NCBI GenBank assembly: GCA_900759335.1
Contig: CAAEUX010000038.1
Span: forward strand, 12,844 to 76,843
DNA length: 64,000 nt
Direction: 5' to 3'
Origin: an uncultured Collinsella sp.
Lineage (GTDB): Bacteria > Actinomycetota > Coriobacteriia > Coriobacteriales > Coriobacteriaceae
In this document: positions 41,851 through 50,483 of the stretch, one piece after another
Position numbering within the stretch: position 1 is the first letter of the stretch
Layout of the letters: each line of letters begins with the position of its first letter
Translations under genes and position numbers: made by a program
Notes under the pieces: model-generated
Database searches by the model: none
Told to the model about the DNA's origin: nothing
The model's input: the letters and a program-made list of their open reading frames with translations, nothing else

Positions 41851-43666
41851 GGCGCTCACCCCCTTCCGGGGATGATCCGTATGCGACGGAGGAAAACAGA
41901 TCGTACGCGTCGTCGGCATCACCGTCGTCGCTCGCATCACCCGCGAACTCCATCTGCGAGGCGTAAATCTCCTGGTAGATGTTGTCACCTGCTAGCAGTT
42001 CCTCATGCGTGCCCACGCCGTGAATGCGGCCGTCATCCAGCACCACGATGCGGTCGGCATCCATCACGCTTGCGATACGCTGGGCGATGATGATCACCGT
42101 CGTGTCGGGAATCTGGGCGATATGCTCGCGGATCTTGGCGTCGGTCGCCATATCGACCGCACTGGTCGAGTCGTCAAAAATGAGCACGCGCGGATGTTTG
42201 AGCAACGTACGCGCAATGCACAGGCGCTGCTTCTGGCCGCCCGAAACACCGGCGCCGCCCTGGCCCAACTCGCCGTCGAGACCGCCGATGCGGTCCAGAA
42301 ACTCGTCCACGCACGCCGCACGGCAGGCATCCAACAACTCCTCGTCGGTGGCATCGGGCGCGCCCCACTGCAGGTTCTCGCGCACGGCGCCCGTAAACAG
42401 CACGTTCTTTTGCAGCACAATGCCCACCGCATCGCGTAGGGCAACCAGGTCGTAGTCGCGCACGTCGCGCCCGCCCACGAGCACGGCGCCCTCGGTCGCG
42501 TCGTACAGGCGCGCGATGAGCTGCACGAGCGAGCTCTTGCCCGAGCCCGTGCCGCCGAGCACGCCCACCGTGGAGCCCGGCTCGATGCGAAGGTCGATAT
42601 GCTCGAGCACGTCCTCGACAGCATCCGCGCGGTACTTAAACGACACATCGCGGAACTCGACACTTCCGTCGACAACTTCGCGCACAGCCGCGTCTGCCGC
42701 GGGCGCCTCGATAAGCGAGCGCTCATCGAGGACGTGCGAGATGCGCTCCACACTGGCGAGTGCGCGCGTAAGCAGCAAAAACACGTTGGAAATCATCATG
42801 AGCGAGTTCATGATCAGCAGCACGTAGCTCATAAAGCCCGTGAGCGAGCCCACGCCCAGCTTGCCGGCGAGAATCATGCGGCCGCCAATCCACAGGATGG
42901 AGAGCGCAGCCACGTACATCGACAGCTGAAACACCGGCAGATTGAGCACGGCGGTGCCGAAGGTCTTGGTCGCCGTGTCGGCAAGCTCGGTATTGACGGT
43001 GTCGAACTTGTCGCACTCGTGCTCGGCGCGCACGTAAGCCTTCACGGCGCGCACGGCGGTAAGGTCCTCTTGTACCACGCCGTTGAGGTGGTCCATCGAG
43101 GTCTGGAGTTGGCGGTAGAGCGGACTGACGCGATAGGTGATGGCGCCCAGTACGATTGCCAGCACGGGCAAGATGATCGCAAAGACGGTGGCGAGCGGGC
43201 GCGACAGCATCAGCGCGTAGATAAGGCCGACGATAAGCGTCACCGGGCCGCGCACCATAGGGCGAAAGCCGTTGCCCACAGCATTTTGGATAACGGTGAT
43301 GTCCGTGGTCATGCGGGTGACGAGCGAGCTGGCGTCGTAGTTGTCCAGGTTACCAAAAGCGAGCGTCTGAATCTTTTTGTACTCGGCCTCGCGCAGGTTA
43401 GCGCCTAGGCCCGAGGCAACGCGGGCGGATGTGCGGGCATAGCCCAAGCCCAATACCAGCGAAAACGCCGCACACACCAACATGTACGCGCCTTGCAGCA
43501 GCATGTAGTTGATGTCGCCCGCAGGCACGCCCACGTCGATGATGTTCGCCATGATAACCGGGATAAACAGCTCGAGCGCCGTCTCGGCCGTCACAAAGAG
43601 CACGCCGAGTATGGCGTCGCGACGGTATTCCCCCAAGTAGGAAAACAGGATCTTGAGATTGCGCAC
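41843..43666 (-). CDS. ABC exporter half-transporter, first gene of pair
   Basis: A 607-residue permease-ATPase fusion (MRNLKILFSYLGEYRRDAIL, GTG start). The ATPase shows Walker A GGTGSGKS, signature VSGGQKQR, Walker B VLIFDDSTSA (Asp where the catalytic Glu is normally found) and AQRI in place of the H-loop His (IIIAQRIASV has Gln). One degenerate and one consensus site are expected in heterodimeric exporters such as BmrCD/LmrCD, so this is probably the degenerate-site half. The C-terminal about 35 residues are acidic. Substrate unknown. Confidence 0.87.
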   Translation of the reverse strand: MRNLKILFSYLGEYRRDAILGVLFVTAETALELFIPVIMANIIDVGVPAGDINYMLLQGAYMLVCAAFSLVLGLGYARTSARVASGLGANLREAEYKKIQTLAFGNLDNYDASSLVTRMTTDITVIQNAVGNGFRPMVRGPVTLIVGLIYALMLSRPLATVFAIILPVLAIVLGAITYRVSPLYRQLQTSMDHLNGVVQEDLTAVRAVKAYVRAEHECDKFDTVNTELADTATKTFGTAVLNLPVFQLSMYVAALSILWIGGRMILAGKLGVGSLTGFMSYVLLIMNSLMMISNVFLLLTRALASVERISHVLDERSLIEAPAADAAVREVVDGSVEFRDVSFKYRADAVEDVLEHIDLRIEPGSTVGVLGGTGSGKSSLVQLIARLYDATEGAVLVGGRDVRDYDLVALRDAVGIVLQKNVLFTGAVRENLQWGAPDATDEELLDACRAACVDEFLDRIGGLDGELGQGGAGVSGGQKQRLCIARTLLKHPRVLIFDDSTSAVDMATDAKIREHIAQIPDTTVIIIAQRIASVMDADRIVVLDDGRIHGVGTHEELLAGDNIYQEIYASQMEFAGDASDDGDADDAYDLFSSVAYGSSPEGGERHA

Positions 43667-43855
43667 GCAGGTTCATCCCCCATCAAACGTTGTTCGCAAA
43701 CGCACGTATTATTGCGCGACAGGCGATGGTGTCAAGTGACGCGAAACCGATTTCTGCAAGGCTAACGAACGTGCCAAACAAGCATAGTGCGCATCTGTAT
43801 TCAGTTGGAAATAATCGTGGGCCTCACTTTTTTCGCCCTGTCTTCGACTCAAACC

Positions 43856-43886
43856 TTGACTCTACAATCGTTGTAGGGTTTTCACT
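43856..43886 (+). promoter_or_regulatory. MerR-family type promoter/operator upstream of the MATE gene
   Basis: TTGACT (43856-43861) is followed by the perfect dyad CTACAATCGTTGTAG (43862-43876) and, after a 19-base spacer, by TTCACT/CTAAAC as -10 region. An overlong spacer filled with a dyad beginning right after TTGAC(T) is the hallmark of promoters activated by MerR-family regulators, including multidrug-responsive BmrR-like ones. No merR gene is seen in the window. Confidence 0.72.
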
Positions 43887-43928
43887 AAACTGGTACCTAA
43901 ACGAACCAAGCCAGAAAGTACCCTGCCC

Positions 43929-45275
43929 ATGGAACACGACCTCACACGCGGCAATGTCCTTAAGACCATCGCGGTCTTTGCCCTGCCTTATATGCTCTCG
44001 TACTTTTTGCAGATGCTCTACGGCATGGCCGACCTGTACATGATGGGACAGTTTAGCGGCGCCGCCGGCATCACCGCCGTGGGCAATGGCGCACAGACGC
44101 TCTACATCATTACCGTGACGCTCGTGGGCCTGGCCATGGGAACGACGGTCATCGTCGGCCATGCCGTGGGCTCGCGCCGCTTCGACCGCGCCGAGACCGC
44201 CATCGGCAATACCATCACGCTGTTTATGGGCGTCTCGGTGGTACTGGCCGTCATCTTGTTTGCACTATGCCCGCAGGTTGTGGCGCTCATTGGCACGCCG
44301 CCCGAGGCGGTCGAAGGCACCGCCGCCTACCTGCGTATCTGCTTTGTCGGCATTCCGTTTATTGCCGCATACAACATTCTCTCGGCCATCTTTCGCGGCC
44401 TGGGCGATTCGCGCTCGCCCATGTACGTGATCGGCGTGGCATGCATCATTAACATCGCGCTCGATTTTCTGTTTATCGGCCACATGGGGCTCGGCCCCGT
44501 GGGCGCGGCGCTCGGCACGGTGACCGCGCAGACGGCCAGCGTTGCCCTCGCGCTCGTGTGGCTTAAGAGCCGCCGTACGAACATCCACGTTAAGCGCAGC
44601 GACCTGCGTCCCCAGCCCGAGGTGCTCGGCAGCATTCTTAAGATCGGCGTGCCCGTGGCAGTACAGGACGGCTGCATCCAGGTGGCGTTTATGTTTATCA
44701 CCGTCATCGCCAACCACCGAGGGCTCGTCGACGCCGCCGCCGTAGGCCTGGTCGAAAAGATGATCAGCTTCTTGTTCATTGTGCCGAGTTCCATGGGTGC
44801 CACCGTCAGCGCGCTCACAGCGCAAAACGCCGGCGCGGGCAAGGGCGACCGTGCGCGTCAGGTACTCAAGGACGCCATGACCATATCGGTAGTGTACGGT
44901 TGCCTAATCACGGTGCTGATGTGGCTGGTGGCGCCGGCGTTTATCGGCTTTTTTGCCAAGGATCCCGCGGTTGTCGCGGCCGGTACCGGCTATATGCACA
45001 GCTACATTTTCGACGCAATCTTTGCCGGCATCCACATTTGCTTTAGCGGCTTTTTCGCTGCATACGGCAAGAGCTACATCGGCTTTGCGCACAACGTGCT
45101 GGCCGTAGCGCTCATTCGCGTGCCGGGCGCGTGGCTGCTGTCGAACGCCTATTCCGATACGTTGTTTCCCATGGGTATCGCCTCGCCGTGCGGGTCGATT
45201 TTGTCGGCAGTCATCTGTGTTGTCGCGTTTACCGTGCTCAACCGCCGCGGAGCTTTTGACAAACTGATGGCGTAG
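43929..45275 (+). CDS. MATE-family efflux transporter
   Basis: A 448-residue membrane protein with about 12 segments. The start LTRGNVLKTIAVFALPYMLS and the repeat-internal pattern NILSAIFRGLGDSRSPM are typical of the MatE/DinF-NorM family, which exports drugs or metabolites by Na+ or H+ antiport. Its promoter has a MerR-type operator (43856-43886), which suggests induction by a toxic or cationic compound. Start ATG at 43929; the ribosome site is weak (AGAAAG). It is transcribed away from the ABC exporter pair. Confidence 0.88.
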   Translation: MEHDLTRGNVLKTIAVFALPYMLSYFLQMLYGMADLYMMGQFSGAAGITAVGNGAQTLYIITVTLVGLAMGTTVIVGHAVGSRRFDRAETAIGNTITLFMGVSVVLAVILFALCPQVVALIGTPPEAVEGTAAYLRICFVGIPFIAAYNILSAIFRGLGDSRSPMYVIGVACIINIALDFLFIGHMGLGPVGAALGTVTAQTASVALALVWLKSRRTNIHVKRSDLRPQPEVLGSILKIGVPVAVQDGCIQVAFMFITVIANHRGLVDAAAVGLVEKMISFLFIVPSSMGATVSALTAQNAGAGKGDRARQVLKDAMTISVVYGCLITVLMWLVAPAFIGFFAKDPAVVAAGTGYMHSYIFDAIFAGIHICFSGFFAAYGKSYIGFAHNVLAVALIRVPGAWLLSNAYSDTLFPMGIASPCGSILSAVICVVAFTVLNRRGAFDKLMA

Positions 45276-45279
45276 CGGG

Positions 45280-45372
45280 GCAACGCGAAATCGCCCTCAT
45301 CGACGGCATCGTCAGCGACGACCCGGCGACCCGAGTGACGCAGATCACGGTGCCGGTTTCCCCAGCAAAGTA
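45280..45372 (+). pseudogene. Short coding remnant after the MATE gene
   Basis: An open stretch with coding-like composition reads QREIALIDGIVSDDPATRVT and continues QITVPVSPAK to a TAA at 45370-45372. It has no start codon or ribosome site and begins right after the MATE stop, so it looks like the C-terminal end of a deleted gene. The parent family is not recognised. Confidence 0.35.
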
Positions 45373-45376
45373 AGAA

Positions 45377-45407
45377 CCGCCCGGAAGGCATCATGCTTCC
45401 CGGGCGG
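45377..45407. terminator. Terminator between MATE and ligA
   Basis: An 11-bp stem (CCGCCCGGAAG with CTTCCCGGGCGG, one bulge) with a short loop between convergent genes. It probably works in both directions; T-runs are weak. Confidence 0.65.
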
Positions 45408-45431
45408 ATCTTCAATTTGGCTATCGACGCC

Positions 45432-47660
45432 TTAAGCCTGGGGCAACTGACCAGTAGCCAGGATCTGCTCGAGTGCGTCCTCATCCAGCACGGGCACACC
45501 CAGCTGCTCGGCCTTGGTGAGCTTGGAGCCTGCCTTGGGGCCGGCGACCAGATAGCTCGTCTTCTTCGACACACTGCCCGAAACCTTGGCGCCGAGCACC
45601 TTGAGCGCCGCGCCCGCCTCATCGCGCGTGCGGTTGACGAGCGTACCGGTCAGCACGAAGGTCAGACCCGCAAGCGGCTGTGCGTCGGCGAGCTCGCCTG
45701 CCACGCCAGCGTCGGCTGCGGCTTGCGCGTGCGCGGCGCTCAAATCGACCTCGAGCGACAGGCCCGCCTGGCGCAGGCGCTCCAGCACGGCAAGGTTCTC
45801 GGGCACGGCCAGGAACTGCTTGACGCTCGCCGCAATCTTAGGACCGATGCCCTCGCACTCGGCGATGTCCTCTTCGCTCGCCAAGACGAGCTTGTCAATC
45901 GACAGGAATCGCTCGGCGATGACCTCGCCCACGCTCTTGCCCACGTGGCGGATGCCCAGGGCAAACAGCACGCGACCGAGCGGCTGGCTCTTGGACTTGT
46001 TGAGCTCGGCGATGATTTTCTCGGCCGTCTTGAGGCCCACCGGAATGGGGTCGCCCTTCTTGACGCCCTTTTTGCTGTTGGAGCTGGCATAAGTGCGCCC
46101 CGTGTCCAGTCCGGCGATGTCGTCGACCGTGAGCTGGTAGAAGTCCGCGACATCGTGAATCAGGCCGGCGGCGATCATCTTGTCGACGATCTCGTCGCCC
46201 AAGCCGTCGACGTCCATGCAGCCGCGGCTCACCCAGTGGAGCAAGCGCTCCTTGAGCTGTGCGGGGCAGTCGATGGAGACGCAACGGTAAGCGACCTCAC
46301 CATCCTCGTGGACCACGGGGCTGCCGCACACGGGGCAGGCCTCGGGCATCTGCCAGTCGACCGAATCGGCCGGGCGTTTGTCGAGCACCGGGCCCACGAC
46401 CTCGGGGATTACGTCGCCCGCCTTGTGAACGATGATGGTGTCGCCCTCGCGCACGTTTTTGCGGCGGATCTCGTCGATGTTGTGCAGCGTGGCACGCGCG
46501 ATGGTGGAGCCGGCAACCGTCACTGGGTCGAACTCGGCGACCGGCGTGAGCACACCGGTGCGGCCCACCTGGATGCGAATTTCGCGCAGGACGGCCTGCT
46601 TTTCCTCGGGCGGGAACTTAAAGGCAATGGCCCAGCGTGGTGCGCGGGCAGTAAAGCCCAGGTCGAGCTGCTGCTGGAAGCTGTCGACCTTTACGACCAC
46701 GCCGTCGATGTCATAGTCCAGGTCACCGCGATGCTCGAGGGCCTGGGCGCAGAACTCGTGGACCTCGGCCGGCGTGGCGCAGCGTGCCACGTTGGGGTTG
46801 ACGCTAAAACCGGCACTGCGCAGCCAATCGAGGAACTCGCGCTGGCTGTGGACGTGCAGCGGATCGGTATCGGCGATGGCATAGATAAAGGTGGCCAGGT
46901 CGCGGCGCGCCGTAACCTTAGGATCCTTCTGACGCAGGCTGCCAGCAGCGGCGTTGCGCGGGTTGGCGAAGGGGTCGCGGCCCTCGGCATCGGCCTCTTC
47001 ATTCAGACGTACAAAGCTGCCTTTGGGCATATAGACCTCGCCGCGCACCTCAATCGTGCGCTCGCGGTCGGCGCCCATGTGGGCGAGCGCCGGCTCGGAC
47101 AGGTGCATAGGCACGTCCTTGATGGTACGGACGTTGAGCGACACGTCCTCGCCCGTGGTGCCATCGCCACGCGTGGCCGCGCGCACAAAGGTGCCGTTTT
47201 GGTAGGTAAGCGCCACGCCCAGACCGTCAATCTTTAGCTCGCAGGTATAGGTGACGCTGCCGGCACCGAGCGCATCCTCGGTGCGCTGGAGCCATGCGTC
47301 AAGCTCGTCCAGGTCCATGGCATCGTCCATGGAATACATGCGCGCCATGTGCGTGACCGGCGTAAACTGCTCGCTCACGTAGCCGCCCACGCGCTGGGTA
47401 TAGCTGTCGGGCGTCACCAAATCGGGGTAGGACGCCTCGATTTCCTGCAGCTCAACGAGCATTTTGTCAAAGGCGGCGTCCGTGATTTCGGGCGCGTCGA
47501 GCATGTAGTAGCGATAGGCGTGGTAATCGAGCTCGTGGCGCAGCTCGGCCGCACGCGCGGCGGCCTGGGCACGGGCATCGGCCGGTGCAGCGGCATCCGT
47601 GCTCGCGGGCGTTTCGGTATCGATGTCCACACCGTCACCAAACAGGCTCGATTGCTCCAT
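45432..47660 (-). CDS. ligA: NAD-dependent DNA ligase
   Basis: A 742-residue LigA. Domains in order: Ia (HAYRYYMLDAPEITDAAFD), adenylation with the nucleotide-accepting Lys in CELKIDGLGVALTY, OB fold, four-Cys zinc finger (CPVCG and CVSIDCPAQ), helix-hairpin-helix region (ECEGIGPKIAASVKQFL) and C-terminal BRCT (LAGLTFVLTGTLVNRTRDEA). It seals nicks in replication and repair. The first about 30 residues (DGVDIDTETPASTDAAAPAD) are a disordered extension. The ATG at 47660 follows AAGGAG. It is normal or slightly longer than the usual 670. Confidence 0.96.
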   Translation of the reverse strand: MEQSSLFGDGVDIDTETPASTDAAAPADARAQAAARAAELRHELDYHAYRYYMLDAPEITDAAFDKMLVELQEIEASYPDLVTPDSYTQRVGGYVSEQFTPVTHMARMYSMDDAMDLDELDAWLQRTEDALGAGSVTYTCELKIDGLGVALTYQNGTFVRAATRGDGTTGEDVSLNVRTIKDVPMHLSEPALAHMGADRERTIEVRGEVYMPKGSFVRLNEEADAEGRDPFANPRNAAAGSLRQKDPKVTARRDLATFIYAIADTDPLHVHSQREFLDWLRSAGFSVNPNVARCATPAEVHEFCAQALEHRGDLDYDIDGVVVKVDSFQQQLDLGFTARAPRWAIAFKFPPEEKQAVLREIRIQVGRTGVLTPVAEFDPVTVAGSTIARATLHNIDEIRRKNVREGDTIIVHKAGDVIPEVVGPVLDKRPADSVDWQMPEACPVCGSPVVHEDGEVAYRCVSIDCPAQLKERLLHWVSRGCMDVDGLGDEIVDKMIAAGLIHDVADFYQLTVDDIAGLDTGRTYASSNSKKGVKKGDPIPVGLKTAEKIIAELNKSKSQPLGRVLFALGIRHVGKSVGEVIAERFLSIDKLVLASEEDIAECEGIGPKIAASVKQFLAVPENLAVLERLRQAGLSLEVDLSAAHAQAAADAGVAGELADAQPLAGLTFVLTGTLVNRTRDEAGAALKVLGAKVSGSVSKKTSYLVAGPKAGSKLTKAEQLGVPVLDEDALEQILATGQLPQA

Positions 47661-48044
47661 AGCGGCACTCCTTCGCTCGATTTCAAACGGATACAAGAGT
47701 ACCACCGGTCGCAACGGGGCCGAATAGCGGTCTCAAACCGCACTGAATCGGCAGCCGCCAGTCTGGGGTGGACAGTTAGTTCAGATACGTATAAATCCTA
47801 GAGCTGGATCAGGCACGCACACCTCTGTTTCGACTAATTTGGGCTCCTCGAGGCCATGCAAACGTCCCATCCTCCCTTCCAAACGCCCATCCGAGCCCCA
47901 TCCCAATCAGAAATTGCTCAAAACGCATCCCAAGCTGCCCAAGATTTATACGTATCTGAACCAACTGTCCAGACCATTACGAACCAGGCCTCTTGTCAGC
48001 TCCATGTGATCCGTTTTCCTCCGCCCCCAACGGATCAATAAGAA
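47661..48044. repeat. Intergenic region with a 201-base inverted-repeat element
   Basis: A 28-bp inverted repeat with one mismatch (47770-47797 with 47943-47970) encloses 145 bases with no open frame of note. Downstream is a small 8-bp hairpin (48009-48016 with 48029-48036). No gene is seen. The ligA promoter on the minus strand should lie between 47661 and 47769. Confidence 0.7.
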
Positions 48045-48080
48045 AAGAGGGGCTGCCCCACGTTGATGGGACAGCCCCTC
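48045..48080 (-). terminator. Rho-independent terminator of the htrA-like gene
   Basis: A 13-bp GC-rich stem (AGAGGGGCTG(T)CCC pattern) ending in CTTTTCTT on the minus strand, 27 bases after the stop. Confidence 0.85.
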
Positions 48081-48107
48081 TGGCTTCGATATGTGCGATA
48101 CGGCTCG

Positions 48108-49562
48108 CTAGTAACCCTGACCGTAGCCCTGGCCCTGCTGGCCCAGCAGCTCCTCCAGATACTGGCGCAGCTGCTCGTCGGTAATACCGCCGTTGCCGGT
48201 GTCGGTCGCGCTATCGTCCTGCTGCTGGTTCTGCAGCTCCTCGTCGGAGCCCAGCTCGACGGTGACCTTTTTCTCTTCCTTGCCGCGCACGAGCGTAATC
48301 TCGACCTTCTCGCCCACCTCGTGGCTGCGCAGCGCGATGATCAGGCCATCGGCACTCGTAATCTCATCGTCGCCCAGCTTGGTAATGACATCACCCTCCT
48401 GGATGCCGGCCTTGGCTGCAGGACCGTCCTCGACAACGCTCGCCACATACGCGCCGCTATCGGTACTCAGCTTGTTGGTGCGGGCGTTAAGCGCATTGAC
48501 GCTCGAGAGCGTGGCGCCCAGGTACGGGTGCACCGGCGTCTTACCGTCGATGATCTGGTCGGCAATGTCCTTGGCGTAGTTAACGGGAATAGCAAAGCCC
48601 ACGCCCGAGCTGGAGCCCGAGTAGCTCTCGATGAGCGAGTTGATGCCCACCAGCTCGCCGTTGTCGTTAACGAGCGCGCCACCGGAGTTGCCCGGGTTGA
48701 TGGCAGCATCGGTCTGAATCATGTTGGCATAGATGGTGTTACCGCTGGTAGAGCTCATGGCCGTGGAACGATAAAGCGCCGACACAATGCCCGTGGAGAC
48801 AGACTGCTCGTTGCCGAACGGCGAACCGATGGCCATAACCCACTCGCCCACGTTGAGTTTGGAGGAGTCACCGATCTCGATCGGTGTGAGCTTGGAGGCG
48901 TCGGCGTCCTTGAGCTTGATGACGGCCAGGTCGCTCGAGGCGTCGTTGCCCACGAACTCGGCCTCATAGGTGGTGCCGTCGTCCATGGTCACCACGTACT
49001 GGTCGTAACCATCGACCACGTGGTTGTTGGTGAGGATGTGACCCTCGGTATCGAGCACCACGCCCGAACCGACGCTGCCCGAACCATCCGACTCGTCGGC
49101 AGACTGCGAAAGCGAGCCATTCTGGCTGCCGCTCGAAGTGGCGGTGATGGAAACGACGGAGGGCAGCGCCTTAGCAGAGACCGCCTCGGCAAGCGTTGTG
49201 TCCTCGGAGTCGATCGTGATCTTTTGCGTCGACGAACCCGAAGCACCCGCCGTCACGGCATTCTTTCCGCCGCCAATGTTGAGCGTGCCACTCATAATGA
49301 GCGCGATGACCAGCAGGGCGCCGCAGGCGCAGCCGGCAAGCGCCGTAATAAAGATCGGCAGCTTTTTGGTCTTGGTCTTGACCACCGTGTGCTTATTTAC
49401 AACCTGCTGGCTGCCTAGCGGCTGGCCGGTCTGCGTGTCGTAAGCCTGCACGTAGGGAATGTTACTGCCGGCAGGCGTCGACTCCACCTGCACACGCGGC
49501 TGCTGCTGGGTCTCGCCGGCGTTGCCCGCATCCTGGGGACGCTGGGAATCGTACTCGCTCAT
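48108..49562 (-). CDS. HtrA/DegP-like membrane-anchored serine protease with PDZ domain
   Basis: A 484-residue protein. A cytoplasmic N-terminus rich in Q/T/P (about 1-65) leads to one membrane helix (IFITALAGCACGALLVIALI), then the trypsin-like domain with His in LTNNHVVDGYD, Asp in SSDLAVIKL and Ser in NPGNSGGALV. One PDZ domain follows (VVEDGPAAKAGIQEGDVITK), then a Q/G-rich tail. Such proteases degrade misfolded exported proteins. The ATG at 49562 has AAAGGAT upstream. It is separated from the regulator gene upstream by a palindrome and a hairpin, so it is probably its own transcription unit. Confidence 0.92.
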   Translation of the reverse strand: MSEYDSQRPQDAGNAGETQQQPRVQVESTPAGSNIPYVQAYDTQTGQPLGSQQVVNKHTVVKTKTKKLPIFITALAGCACGALLVIALIMSGTLNIGGGKNAVTAGASGSSTQKITIDSEDTTLAEAVSAKALPSVVSITATSSGSQNGSLSQSADESDGSGSVGSGVVLDTEGHILTNNHVVDGYDQYVVTMDDGTTYEAEFVGNDASSDLAVIKLKDADASKLTPIEIGDSSKLNVGEWVMAIGSPFGNEQSVSTGIVSALYRSTAMSSTSGNTIYANMIQTDAAINPGNSGGALVNDNGELVGINSLIESYSGSSSGVGFAIPVNYAKDIADQIIDGKTPVHPYLGATLSSVNALNARTNKLSTDSGAYVASVVEDGPAAKAGIQEGDVITKLGDDEITSADGLIIALRSHEVGEKVEITLVRGKEEKKVTVELGSDEELQNQQQDDSATDTGNGGITDEQLRQYLEELLGQQGQGYGQGY

Positions 49563-49591
49563 GGCTGCGATCCTTTCGTCAAATAACCAAA

Positions 49592-49615
49592 GGCCCGCCA
49601 AACATGTGGCGGGCC
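49592..49615 (-). terminator. Hairpin upstream of the htrA-like gene
   Basis: A perfect 8-bp stem GGCCCGCC/GGCGGGCC with an eight-base loop, followed by TTTGG on the minus strand. It could end the glnA-regulator transcript. Confidence 0.6.
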
Positions 49616-49733
49616 ATCATTGTTCACGTTGAGTTGTACCCCAATATGCGGGCGCAAGTGTATGAGAACGCAATCTTTTAGGAAGGCTTAAGTTCTGCTG
49701 CAGATTCGAGAGGAACCCGCACCCGCGTCAAAA

Positions 49734-49766
49734 CCACCACAAAGGCGCCTGTCCCCTTTGTGGTGG
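49734..49766. repeat. Dispersed palindrome, family A (copy A5)
   Basis: Arms CCACCACAAAGG / CCTTTGTGGTGG around CGCCTGTCC. It lies five bases beyond the stop of the GlnR-like gene and could act as its terminator. Confidence 0.85.
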
Positions 49767-49770
49767 AAAT

Positions 49771-50433
49771 CTAGTCCTTAAACAGATAGCCCACGCCGCG
49801 GACAGTGGTGATATGTGCCGCGATCTGCGGGCCCACCTTGGAGCGGATGCGTCGGATGTGCACGTCGACGGTGCGCGTGCCGCCGCAGTACTCAAAGCCC
49901 CACACGCGGTGCAGCAGCACTTCGCGGCTGTAGGCACGGTTGGGGTGCGTCGCCAAAAAGCTCAGCAGCGAGTACTCCATCAGCGTCAGGTCGATGGGCT
50001 CGTTATCGAGCGTCACCTGGTAGGTAGCCAGGTTGATCTCGAGGTTATCGATGTTGAGCACATCGTCGGCGGTGACGGTCTCCTCCTCGCCCATCAGGCG
50101 CTGTGCACGAGCCTTAAGCTCGTTGGGCGTCGCCGTGGGGCATACAAAGTCGGCATGCGCATGATTGGGCAGGCGCAGGGTGCCGAGCGCCTCGTCGTCG
50201 ACGATCACCAACATGGGGACGCCGCCGCGATCGTCAAGCCACTTGGCAATCTGATCGATGCGGTCGCTGCGGATGCCATCGGAATCGAGGATCAGCAGGT
50301 CAAAGTCGTGCGCCGCAGTCGGCGAATCGGGGGTAGCCAGGCTCACCTCGACACCCAGGGTAGTCGTCAAGCTGCGGGCAAACTCGTGGAAGCGCGTCGT
50401 GCGCGCCATGAACAGGGCACTCTTTTCGGACAT
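49771..50433 (-). CDS. OmpR-family orphan regulator, GlnR-like
   Basis: A 220-residue regulator. The N-terminal about 115 residues have a receiver-like fold with one Asp at the phosphorylation position (LLILDSD, Asp50) but without the acidic pair near the N-terminus and without the conserved Lys near the end (FVCPTATPNELK), so phosphotransfer looks unlikely. The C-terminal winged helix is strong (LTLMEYSLLSFLATHPNRAY and GGTRTVDVHIRRIRSKVGP). That C-terminus and the degenerate receiver resemble actinobacterial GlnR, the nitrogen regulator. No histidine kinase is adjacent. glnA lies 50 bases upstream on the same strand. GGAGG precedes the ATG at 50433. Confidence 0.78.
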   Translation of the reverse strand: MSEKSALFMARTTRFHEFARSLTTTLGVEVSLATPDSPTAAHDFDLLILDSDGIRSDRIDQIAKWLDDRGGVPMLVIVDDEALGTLRLPNHAHADFVCPTATPNELKARAQRLMGEEETVTADDVLNIDNLEINLATYQVTLDNEPIDLTLMEYSLLSFLATHPNRAYSREVLLHRVWGFEYCGGTRTVDVHIRRIRSKVGPQIAAHITTVRGVGYLFKD

Positions 50434-50483
50434 ATCGACCTCCAAAGAAATGAGCTCAATCGTACTGGAACAAGCCAGCGCGA

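Noticed and set aside
43667..43855. merR-like regulator gene upstream of the MATE promoter
   Set aside because: The gap is too short and holds no helix-turn-helix frame.
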